DNA from: Massilia sp. H-1 | Lineage (GTDB): Bacteria; Pseudomonadota; Gammaproteobacteria; Burkholderiales; Burkholderiaceae_D | DNA: 64,000 nt | Direction: 5' to 3' | Assembly (NCBI GenBank): GCA_024703915.1 | Contig: CP087969.1 | Location: 620,001 to 684,000 of the forward strand | Shown here: positions 57,101-64,000 of the stretch, piece after piece | Layout: each line of letters starts with the position of its first letter | Numbering within the stretch: position 1 is the first letter of the stretch | The notes under the pieces: model-generated | What the model was told of the DNA's origin: nothing | Seen by the model: only the letters and a program-made list of their open reading frames with translations | The model's database searches: none | Translations under genes and position numbers: made by a program

Positions 57101-58462
57101 GGCCTGGGCCTACTTGGCGAACGCCGGACCGTCCCACGAATATGTCTCAGATAAAATTCTTCAAACCGTGATGTCCTTTCCAGGGGCGATTTCGCGCGCC
57201 GATTTCGGGCGAATCACCATGAGCAAGCTGGAAGCAAGCCTTCAAAGAACCGCTGCCCGATGACATGGATGTTGTACGCAACGCGCTTCGGGCTGAAGCT
57301 GTCCTGTGGGCGGGTCATTGGCTCACCAGTTACCCGACGGAGTTTCAGCAAGCCGTGAGCAGCTGGGGGCCAAGGAATCCTGCCTCCGTAAAAGCTTTTA
57401 TCAGTGAACTTGCAGGCACATTTCGGCCACGACCGAAATGCCGTACTGGCGAAAATTGCGCAGGAAAGTGATGCGGGCGTTCTGGTCCTGGAGGACATGT
57501 ATGCTTGGACGGTCTGGGCCGTGGACCCCACGAACGACATTAAGCGCCCAACCGGCATTGTGTACAGCTCAGGAGCGCGGGACAAGGCGCAGCACTTCCG
57601 TGATGGATTGATTGGCATCATTGCTTCCGCAAATTCGCAGAGCGCGTACGACGTGTTGGGGCGAATTCGTGACTCAGCGACAGATACCCTTCCCATGTAC
57701 CTCCGACGTGTTCAATTCGAACTTCATGAACGCCAGTTCATGCGCAATCCCCTTCCTCAAACTTGCTACGACCAGTTTGAACAAGATTTCCGAGCGCAAG
57801 TAACCGACTCATTGTCTTTCGCAATGTCAGTCCACTCCGACCTTCAGGCGCTGAAGTACGACATAGAGCGGGGCGAGCACAGTCTACGCAATTTCTTTAG
57901 CGCGCTAGATTTCAAGGCAGTAAATACGAAAGGTGCCGAGGGAGAAAAAGCAGGTCTTGCATTGGAAGCAGACTTCCAGCGCCTCTTGGCAAGTGAATTA
58001 AATCATCATGCTCGAGGACGTTATTCGGTTTCAGTCGAGTCGCATACGGCAGAGGCGAAGCGCCACGACGTCCTATGCAGCCGCAATGATTGGCGCGCCT
58101 CCATAGAGCTGAAGATGTCCGAGCGCTGGACTTTGGAGGAATACCTGGTTGCACTGGAGCGGCAGCTGGTCGGTCAATATATGCGCCATAACTTGGCTAC
58201 GACGGGCTTCCTAGTGATTGTATTGCAGGCTAAGAACAGAACCTGGAAGAATCCGACGACCGGAAAAATGATAGGCTTCGACGAATTATTGGCTATCCTT
58301 GCTGCGAAGGCCCAGGAGCTCGAAAGCAACGACCGGTCGCGTTACTTGAGAATCATCGGTATCGACGCAACTAAGCCGAACGATTTCCGAAAAGAGGCGA
58401 CGAAACAGAAACCTGCGCCGATTAAAAAGTCGCCCCCAGCAGCCAAAAAATCAGTCCGATGA
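54164..58462 (+). CDS. NACHT-like NTPase with C-terminal PD-(D/E)xK nuclease
   Basis: Reconstructed protein of about 1430 residues, the largest gene here. N-terminal NTPase: Walker A PANFGKTTEM (needs GCCGGC restored at 54301-54308), Walker B LTLFVDSLDEA near 54482 and sensor WVFSTRPAV near 54598, as in NACHT/STAND ATPases. A long helical middle (about 54900-57700) has no clear repeats of a named family. The C-terminus (about 57940-58200) carries LALEADFQRLLASEL, AKRHDVLCSR and ASIELKM, a PD-(D/E)xK nuclease triad; a Lys/Pro-rich tail follows. Breaks near 54890, 54970, 55765, 56000, 56415, 56590, 57250 and 57415. Its TGA overlaps the DUF4238 ATG. Confidence 0.75.
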
Positions 58463-59509
58463 GTGACCGCAAAAATCATCATTTCGTGCCGCAGTTCTAC
58501 TTCAGGCGTTTCTCAGCTGACGGTAAAAGTGTATGCGCCATGACTAAAGCGACAGGTCGGCTCATAGCCCAGGCGCCGATAAAGAGCCAAGCTAGCAAGA
58601 ACAACTTCTACGGGACTCCCGAAGTTGAGAATGTTCTCAGCGAAATCGAAGGCGAATGTAGCAAGACGTTGCGTACGCTCACGGACCTTGCCGACCCCGC
58701 AATGCTCGATAATGAAGATGTTTCCCGCTTGCTCCTGTACATCGCGTTGCAACGCTCGCGCACAATGAGCGCACGCATGAACGGCCAGAATTTTCAGGAC
58801 AAGATGGCGCGCTTGCAGTTAGAAGTGGAACTCAACAATAGCACCGAAATTGATGACGATACCAAGAAGTTGATGTTGGAAAATTTGGAGCACATAGGGG
58901 TTGACCCCGTGCAGGCGCAGCGACTTCAAATGAGCATAGCAGTCGAGGCCATGCCGCGCACTCGAAGACCTACACCCAATCATTCTGGACAACAAGACAA
59001 ATCGCCCTTTCATATTTGGTGACGCACCTGTCGTTTTTTACAACGCCTACTACAGAAACGTCAAACTTCGCGGTGTGCTTGGATTATCCACTCCAGGACT
59101 ATTGGTAGTCCTCCCCCTCAGTGCTGAAAAATGCCTGATGCTTGTCGACTCAGCATGCTACAAAATTCAAAAAATACGAAACAACCGAGTACAACTCCGA
59201 GAATTTCACGATGTGGCGGCGCTTAACAAGCTCCAGCTTCACGCAGCTTCTAGCTGTATTTATTTTGGGGATTTTCAATATTCCCCCTATGTTTCGGAGA
59301 TTTGGCGGCAAGAGAAACAACGCTTTAGACCACATGCGGGTGTCGTCGTCGAAGCGCCGGGTGTCGATGCTTCTAACGGCGAGTCTCTCGGCGAGATTGT
59401 GCATGGGTTCGAACCGCAGTTGCCGTTTCTTTTCTCACTATCGTTTCTTCAACATACAGTCCTGGGAGATAAGGACTATCGCATAGGGCGCCACGAGGAC
59501 ATGTATTAG
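58459..59509 (+). CDS. DUF4238 domain protein
   Basis: About 350 residues. It opens with the family signature MSDRKNHHFVPQFYFRRFSADG, followed by VCAMTKATGRLIAQAPIKSQASKNNFYGTPEVENVLSEIE. After a break near 58960 it continues HPIILDNKTNRPFIFGDAPVVFYNAYY to the C-terminus IGRHEDMY. The ATGA overlap with the NTPase-nuclease gene means the two are translated together. DUF4238 proteins have no established biochemical function; location suggests a partner in defence, possibly a sensor or regulator. Confidence 0.72.
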
Positions 59510-59830
59510 CATTTTGCACTATCCCACAAGAGCACGTTGACTGTTGCAATTTATGCAGTCATGATACTAACGACTCTCATTGTTTAGCCTATGAGGTGAT
59601 TCGTAAGGAACGCATACTAATCTCCTGTGACACGTTGAGGGTTGTAGCCCTACCGGGTGGGACCTGCGGAAGCGGACCTCCAGGTTCTAATTTGTAGTAG
59701 CTCGGACTTGACCAGACACATTACGTCCGACAAGCTGTAGCACCCGCCCCGTTGCTGGTGTTCACGATTCTACAAAGCGGCCCCTTAACGTTTTGTTAAA
59801 GCTGCGGGATTAGGCGTCGGCCTCGATGAA
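59510..59830. other. Intergenic region between DUF4238 and HEAT-like genes
   Basis: About 320 bases between convergent genes. It holds a short inverted repeat CTTAACGTTTTGTTAAAG (59785-59803) that may act as a terminator. I see no RNA gene or reading frame of substance. Confidence 0.4.
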
Positions 59831-60430
59831 TTAGTTAGACGCTTGGATAGCTGCAACTGCCAGTCTCGCTCTACCAAGCAAATTAGAGGCGCTGAGTTGA
59901 TGGTCGATAAACGCTTGAACCGCTGGCAGTGCAGCAATAGCGCGAGGGCCCATACACTCAAGCGCATATAGTGCATTGAATTGGATTTCAGGGTCCGTGA
60001 TAGATAACCGCTTAATAAGCTCGGGCACTGCGGAAGGCACTAGCTCTTTTGAGCGATAGTAGTCCCACATATCAGCATCCTCCCAGATGAAGTCTTCATA
60101 CGACTTCACCACGTGGCTACAATAGTTCATGTACCGCGCATGCTTGTTCTGCGCATGCAGCGCTTGGAAATGTTGACGTACGGCGTAAAGCACCTCTGGA
60201 AATTTCAGTTCACGCATGCAGAACGGGAGCAACTCGGCTGGGGATGGTACTTCTCCCGTGGCCATAAGAATGAACTGTTGGGCAAAGAATTCTTTGTGTT
60301 CCGGATGCGCCAGAACCAGCTGCAACATGCCGAGCAAAAACGGCTCTAAAGCACGGCAGTCACCAAAGGATTCTTCGTCTGCTTCAATCGAAGCCAGACG
60401 AAACCCTTCAAATTGCGCACTTATCGACAT
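59831..60430 (-). CDS. HEAT-like helical repeat protein, immunity-type
   Basis: An intact 199-residue cytoplasmic protein starting MSISAQFEGFRLASIEADEE. The C-terminal third has HEAT-like helices (VPSAVPELIKRLSITDPEIQFNALYALECMGPRAIAAL). The acidic composition and lack of a catalytic motif resemble immunity proteins of polymorphic toxins; that is inference. First of a minus-strand series of small genes. Confidence 0.6.
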   Translation of the reverse strand: MSISAQFEGFRLASIEADEESFGDCRALEPFLLGMLQLVLAHPEHKEFFAQQFILMATGEVPSPAELLPFCMRELKFPEVLYAVRQHFQALHAQNKHARYMNYCSHVVKSYEDFIWEDADMWDYYRSKELVPSAVPELIKRLSITDPEIQFNALYALECMGPRAIAALPAVQAFIDHQLSASNLLGRARLAVAAIQASN

Positions 60431-60588
60431 GCGGTCTTCCCCTTATGAAAACGTTGACTCTGGTCTAGGTCGATGGTAAGAAGATGCCCTTCTAAAATAT
60501 CCTGAAATTTCACTGACACTCCATCAGATTTCCTCACCTGCACATTTGGACGCTTATGGACCGTCTGGTTCTGGCCGATGGCTACACC

Positions 60589-61198
60589 TTACCCGACACG
60601 TCGCCTGAAGATTGTGACGTCACTGCTCGTCGCGTAAGCAAATGAGTTGCCGCTCCACGAAAATCCGTACGCACGCAAATAGTCCGAAGCCACCGTCACA
60701 CATCCCACCTGATGTCCCTCGATTACAGCTGACCTATACGGTGAACAGAAAATCAAATTGGACTTAGGCCACTCCGGGGAAACAATCTCCAAGGTCTCAC
60801 CGCGTCGGTTTGACGTCGGTAGGCCACCACCATTTAGCCCAGTAATATAGATTGCTTCATCTTGAAGTGGTCCGATACCCTGGCACACGAGCTCCGCAGG
60901 CTTATACCAGTCTCCATCGACTTCATCATCGCGTGCGATTTTTTCTCCCTGAGCACAGTCGATTACGCCTCTGCCACTGCTCGAAACCACGAGAAGAAGT
61001 TCCGCGGTTTTGGAGAAGCCAATTTCCGTTAAACCGCCCACTGCAAATTTTCCCACCGCTTCCCAACCCTCTGGAGACTCACAGGAAGGTAAATTGGAAA
61101 GCAAAGAAATAAGTCTTTCATGATTCTTTTTTCGTATTCGTTCATCGGAAGATTTTGAAGTTGATAAATTCTCGGCAGTCCGGTTCTGGCTGGTTCAT
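60589..61198 (-). CDS. Hypothetical protein, immunity-like
   Basis: About 200 residues. The main frame reads SCESPEGWEAVGKFAVGGLTEIGFSKTAELLLVVSSSGRGVID and ends YATSSDVTIFRRRVG. It recalls WD- or propeller-type beta units. No ATG lies in frame. An ATG at 61196-61198 gives MNQPE and joins the frame after a one-base repair near 61185. Function unknown. Confidence 0.5.
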
Positions 61199-61207
61199 GA
61201 CATGTGC

Positions 61208-61664
61208 CTAACTGGCTCGATGTTCAGCCAGCCAACGGTCAGTATCTCGATGCTTGTCTAGTCCTACTGAATTAAATTCGTCCTTGCCTGGCCTCGCCTT
61301 TACGCCGAGGAATCGCAATGCCACATTGATGGCATTTGCCGAAATTACAGGGGTACTCACGCAACCATTGCGCTCAATCATGACGTACGCCTGAGTGCCC
61401 TGGCCACCAAATATTTCAGCCTCGATATAGGCAATGTCGCCGATCGACGCCAAGTTGTCGCCATAACGACCGCAAGGTCGTGGGGATTTCCATTGCTCCG
61501 TCGTCTGTCAAAGGTAGAAATGGAATTTCATATCGCTCCTGCACAGTCGTCCCCAGCGGAATCAACTGCACGTTTTCACTCAGGTCGACTACCTCAAGGC
61601 CCTCCGGCAATGATGATGGGAAGACTCCTGCGGAGCGACGAGTGCTTGTATTGAATATCCCATT
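61208..61664 (-). CDS. Hypothetical protein, immunity-like
   Basis: About 150 residues: LPEGLEVVDLSENVQLIPLGTTVQERYEIPFLPLTDDG, then after a one-base slip near 61452 LASIGDIAYIEAEIFGGQGTQAYVMIERNG, ending DRWLAEHRAS. The start is uncertain. ATG at 61664 (MGYSIQALVAP) needs another repair near 61612, while a TTG at 61610 reads directly. A strand-rich protein; no family recognised. Confidence 0.5.
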
Positions 61665-61710
61665 TTCGTTTTCTACTATTAAACGCCCCGACGCGGGCCG
61701 CGCTGCCTTA

Positions 61711-61731
61711 CTGGCTGTTCCTGGCCGATTG
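61711..61731. repeat. Cassette-junction short repeat, copy 2 of 3
   Basis: CTGGCTGTTCCTGGCCGATTG, downstream of the KptA stop. Related copies lie at 60562-60579 and 63548-63569, each 9 to 40 bases after the stop of a minus-strand gene in this cluster. The shared core is CTG.TTC.TGGCCGAT. Confidence 0.5.
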
Positions 61732-61770
61732 TACGCGGTCGCATTGCTGGCGTCACGGCAACTGCCGCCC

Positions 61771-62326
61771 TTATTCCAGCAAGCGAATGAATTGTGGTGG
61801 GACTGCCTTTGTTAGCCACACACCGTTCTGAGAAAGGTAGAACCGGTGTCCTGCAGGAACTCATCGCTTTCGCGTTGACAATCAATATAATCGGCCTACC
61901 GTGTCGCGCACCGACTTGTTCCACGACATTCGCATCACTCGAGAGATGTACTTGTAGCCGCTGAGCTGAATGCAAACCGCTCATCTGAATTGATGCCAGA
62001 AAACGGCTTGCTGTGCCATGGTAGAGTCGGTCTGGCGGGACTGTTGGCTCAAGACCAAGCGAAACGGCTATTGAATGACCTTGATTAGCTCGAATTCGTT
62101 GGCCGTCTTGACTCAATGAAAAGCGCTGCTTATCGCTCGTTGCCACGATGCCTTCGATTGTCCGCTGGTCAAGAGGTTGTCCAGCGGCGTTCGCCAGATT
62201 CACCAATTCATCTATTGACGCCCACCCCTCACTATCAAGGGAAAGTCCAATTTGCTCTGGCTTATGGCGAAGAACTAGACTCAGGAATTTGCTGCTCGAA
62301 TCAAGCCCTGCCTTTCCTTTACTCAT
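61771..62326 (-). CDS. kptA: RNA 2'-phosphotransferase (Tpt1/KptA)
   Basis: Transfers the 2'-phosphate of RNA to NAD+, yielding ADP-ribose cyclic phosphate. The N-terminal domain SSKFLSLVLRHKPEQIGLSLDSEGW carries the catalytic Arg-His, followed by RANQGHS and LYHGTA with the remaining active-site residues. After a break near 61850 the end is HRFYLSQNGVWLTKAVPPQFIRLLE. Start MSKGKAG overlaps the stop of the preceding gene. Bacteria rarely need this repair, so its place among immunity-like genes is notable. Confidence 0.88.
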
Positions 62327-62657
62327 CGTTCCACTCACGATGTTCTGGCAGCATGACCCGTTCTATCCATTCTGCCAGACTGTTATAGATGTCTGTTCCT
62401 GGCCAAGGCAAGCGCTCCTGGCTTTTTGACCAAGTTAGGTGCACATCTGCCACACGACCGCTTCCATCTAATAGCTCAAAAAGCGCGTCATCGCCGTTGC
62501 CTCTAGCAAGTAATTTCACGGGGACGCCGTAAAGTATGTGGCCAGATGGCACTTCGATTGCCAACTGCGCTTGCCAGCTTTGGCTAAGTTCCTGGCCTAA
62601 TTTTTCGACTGACCACCACGGTTCTAACCATTCCATAACTTCGCTCGCTGACGTCAC
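62319..62657 (-). CDS. Hypothetical protein, immunity-like
   Basis: A 112-residue frame with a GTG start: TSASEVMEWLEPWWSVEKLGQELSQ, then GHILYGVPVKLLARGNGDDALFELLDGSGRVADVHLTW. This small-barrel pattern is common in immunity proteins. It overlaps the kptA start and follows the next gene by three bases, so the three are co-transcribed. No family name is offered. Confidence 0.6.
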   Translation of the reverse strand: MTSASEVMEWLEPWWSVEKLGQELSQSWQAQLAIEVPSGHILYGVPVKLLARGNGDDALFELLDGSGRVADVHLTWSKSQERLPWPGTDIYNSLAEWIERVMLPEHREWNDE

Positions 62658-62660
62658 GCA

Positions 62661-62957
62661 TTAGATGAAAAATTCTTCCTTGGGACTGCCTTCGTCAAGG
62701 TCGCCAAAAACCAATGTGACCTTTGCTCCTTTCATAAACGGCAAAGCGCAGAGGTCCTGAGTGATGAACTCAAAAAGCTTCTTCGAGGATGGCCCGGCGA
62801 AGACGCCCTCAGCGTCGCCGCCATCGACTGCCATGTCATCGCCAAGGTACTCCCCAACCCCACACGCGGCCATCGCAATGCGACACTTTGAAATAAAATC
62901 GGAATAGGGAATGATGTCTCGAATTCCGTGTTTAAAGTAAATGACGAGATGCTCCAC
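62661..62957 (-). CDS. Hypothetical protein, immunity-like
   Basis: About 98 residues from a GTG start (EHLVIYFKHGIRDIIPYSDF), with IAMAACGVGEYLGDDMAVDGGDAEGVFAGPSSKKLFEFI and VTLVFGDLDEGSPKEEFFI. The acidic, small strand-helix layout suits immunity proteins. A longer frame reaches 62999 with another start. Confidence 0.6.
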   Translation of the reverse strand: MEHLVIYFKHGIRDIIPYSDFISKCRIAMAACGVGEYLGDDMAVDGGDAEGVFAGPSSKKLFEFITQDLCALPFMKGAKVTLVFGDLDEGSPKEEFFI

Positions 62958-63038
62958 TGCAATTCCTCCCTTTTTCAAACGATGGTCGAGCCAACACAAC
63001 TGGCCTTGTCGAATATCTCCGCTCTTGGCCGGAATAGC

Positions 63039-63530
63039 TCACCAAAATTTCCATCTGGGTTTGTTGGTCGGAGGAGTGTCCCCACGAGCTTTGAGTTGCC
63101 GGTGCAATTGGCCCATCAAGCTCTGATAGACCAACATTGAGAAGACCTGCAAATTTTCGACTTTCATGTCGCCGCCCAAGTAGGGATGCACTCGCCAGCC
63201 TATGCGTTCGGCCTCGTCCGGCAGTAGGTTATTTCCAGCAGCAATAGGTTGCCAGTCTGCGCAAAACTCTTCGTTTATCCATTCTGCTGACCTTTTCATT
63301 GCATTGTAATGTTCGGAGTTGGTTGCAATTTGAACGTAGTCTCCCTCTAGCACAGACAGTCGCCAAATTGACCCATCAGGCGAGCCAAATACCCAGTCGG
63401 CCATGACAGTGAGGAAAAGAGGCGTATCTCGCTCGGGAACTAACCATGTCCATTCCGCTAAAAGTGCGGGAAGGTCATAACGGTCGGCCGGAACCATAAA
63501 AGCTCGTTCGTTCATAGGGTCTTTGCTCAT
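63039..63530 (-). CDS. DUF1851 (Tdi1-type) immunity protein
   Basis: An intact 163-residue protein. It contains WVFGSPDGSIWRLSVLEGDYVQIATNSEHYNAMKR and the C-terminal family pattern IGWRVHPYLGGDMKVENLQVFSMLVYQSLMGQLHRQLK. This is the pattern of DUF1851, the domain of Tdi1, the immunity protein of the T6SS effector Tde1. Named from recognition of this pattern. No matching toxin is visible in the window. Confidence 0.78.
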   Translation of the reverse strand: MSKDPMNERAFMVPADRYDLPALLAEWTWLVPERDTPLFLTVMADWVFGSPDGSIWRLSVLEGDYVQIATNSEHYNAMKRSAEWINEEFCADWQPIAAGNNLLPDEAERIGWRVHPYLGGDMKVENLQVFSMLVYQSLMGQLHRQLKARGDTPPTNKPRWKFW

Positions 63531-63594
63531 TTAATTCCGGTTACCACGTCGTCTGCTTCTGGCCGATTGCGCCAGCAATGGTAACAGCCAACGA

Positions 63595-63985
63595 CTACAT
63601 TGAAGGGAACTTGTCGTCGCCAGTAAGCGTAACGCCATAACAAGTTGCACCAACGTACTTAGTCCCTTCCAGGCGTGCCCCTTCGCAATTTACGGCTTCA
63701 ATTGCCGCTTGTTCTGAATGACGCTCCGGTAAGGTCAGCGTTCCTAAAGTTCGCGCATTTAACGTTGCATTCTCGGAAGCTCACACCGCGTAGACTGGCC
63801 CCCTCGAAATTCGAATCAAAGAACCAGGAGAGCCGCTCGAACGATGCGCCGTCTAGAGTTATGCCGGAAAGGTCTGCCTCACTTAGTTCCGTATCCGGAA
63901 ACGCTCGCTCACCAGCTGCGTAACGTGCCAACAGTTCTTGGACTGTCGCGGGTGGAACATATTTGCTTTCTATTTTCTCAGTCAT
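63595..63985 (-). CDS. Pentapeptide-repeat protein
   Basis: About 130 residues. The N-terminus MTEKIESKYVPPATVQELLARYAAGERAF is followed by A-(D/N)-L-x-x coils: LSEADLSGITLDGASFERL, FEGASLRGVSFRECNVKCANFRNADLTGASF. After a frame slip near 63715 it continues NCEGARLEGTKYVGATCYGVTL and ends DDKFPSM. The quadrilateral beta-helix may act as immunity or DNA mimic. The last gene of the window. Confidence 0.75.
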
Positions 63986-64000
63986 AACGAGCTTCTTGGA

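Noticed and set aside
59785-59845. Integron attC-like site (GTTAGAC near the HEAT-gene stop with palindromic bases beyond)
   Set aside because: The second core box does not fit GTTRRRY, neighbours lack similar sites, and no integrase is present.
61771-62326. KptA as a toxin tip of a polymorphic toxin
   Set aside because: The protein is complete with its own start and normal N-terminal domain, not a C-terminal fragment behind a toxin core.

Overview
The window looks like a chromosome segment of a beta-proteobacterium of the Oxalobacteraceae (Massilia/Duganella-like). The reasons are the high GC content, the gene families and their order (hemC-hemD-hemX-hemY divergent from ppc, liv operon, cydAB with a GbsR-type regulator, phasin, KGG stress protein, a post-PEP-CTERM-type exported protein), and a dispersed family of GGGGTCAGACC palindromes. 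Positions 1 to about 47.4 kb are core-like. From about 47.5 kb to the end the DNA is visibly lower in GC and gene content is accessory.

One observation affects the whole annotation. Nearly every housekeeping gene is split by small frameshifts or in-frame stops, and many fall where protein homology demands the hexamer GCCGGC (Ala-Gly). At these places the sequence instead reads GCTTAAGC, GCCTAAGC, GCTTGGC, GCTAGAAGC or similar. Restoring GCCGGC repairs LivG, LivH, LivM, Ppc, CydB, HemD and others. I read this as context-dependent base-calling error at a modified GCCGGC motif in a long-read assembly, not as gene decay. CDS entries therefore give the reconstructed full span, and breaks are named in the evidence.

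Layout. 1-4.6 kb: liv ABC importer operon. 4.9-6.8 kb: exported proteins including a metalloprotease-like protein. 6.9-11.7 kb, minus strand: ppa, then hemY, hemX, hemD and hemC of one haem-biosynthesis operon. 11.8-21.5 kb: ppc, a periplasmic solute-binding protein, a TPR-GGDEF diguanylate cyclase, exported hypotheticals and a LysR regulator. 21.7-31.4 kb: rpoD, proQ, an RNase D-like exonuclease, a two-gene cytochrome c operon, a PilT/PilU-type ATPase, a short RlmI-like protein, and a TetR regulator with its operator and an alpha/beta hydrolase. 31.5-39.8 kb: GIN-domain protein, a copper-handling trio (TonB receptor, DUF2946, PCu(A)C), yaeQ, purU, an NADP-dependent oxidoreductase, phasin, hemerythrin and KGG protein. 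40.1-46.9 kb: SUFU-domain protein, a kelch-like protein, the cytochrome bd operon (regulator, cydP, cydA, cydB, cydX) and a LuxR regulator.

The accessory region begins exactly inside a YgjP-like metallohydrolase gene. The resident high-GC copy is cut within its HExxH codons, and a complete, divergent, lower-GC copy follows at once. A defence island comes next: a Septu-like AAA ATPase plus HNH pair with an extra upstream gene; a Hachiman-like hamA-hamB pair whose helicase lacks the whole P-loop domain; and, divergently, a roughly 1430-residue NACHT-like NTPase with a C-terminal PD-(D/E)xK nuclease that overlaps a DUF4238 gene. This last pair is the best candidate for a poorly described system. 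The final 4 kb is a minus-strand run of small immunity-like genes (HEAT-like, KptA, DUF1851/Tdi1, pentapeptide) with a short repeated junction sequence, resembling an array of displaced immunity cassettes.
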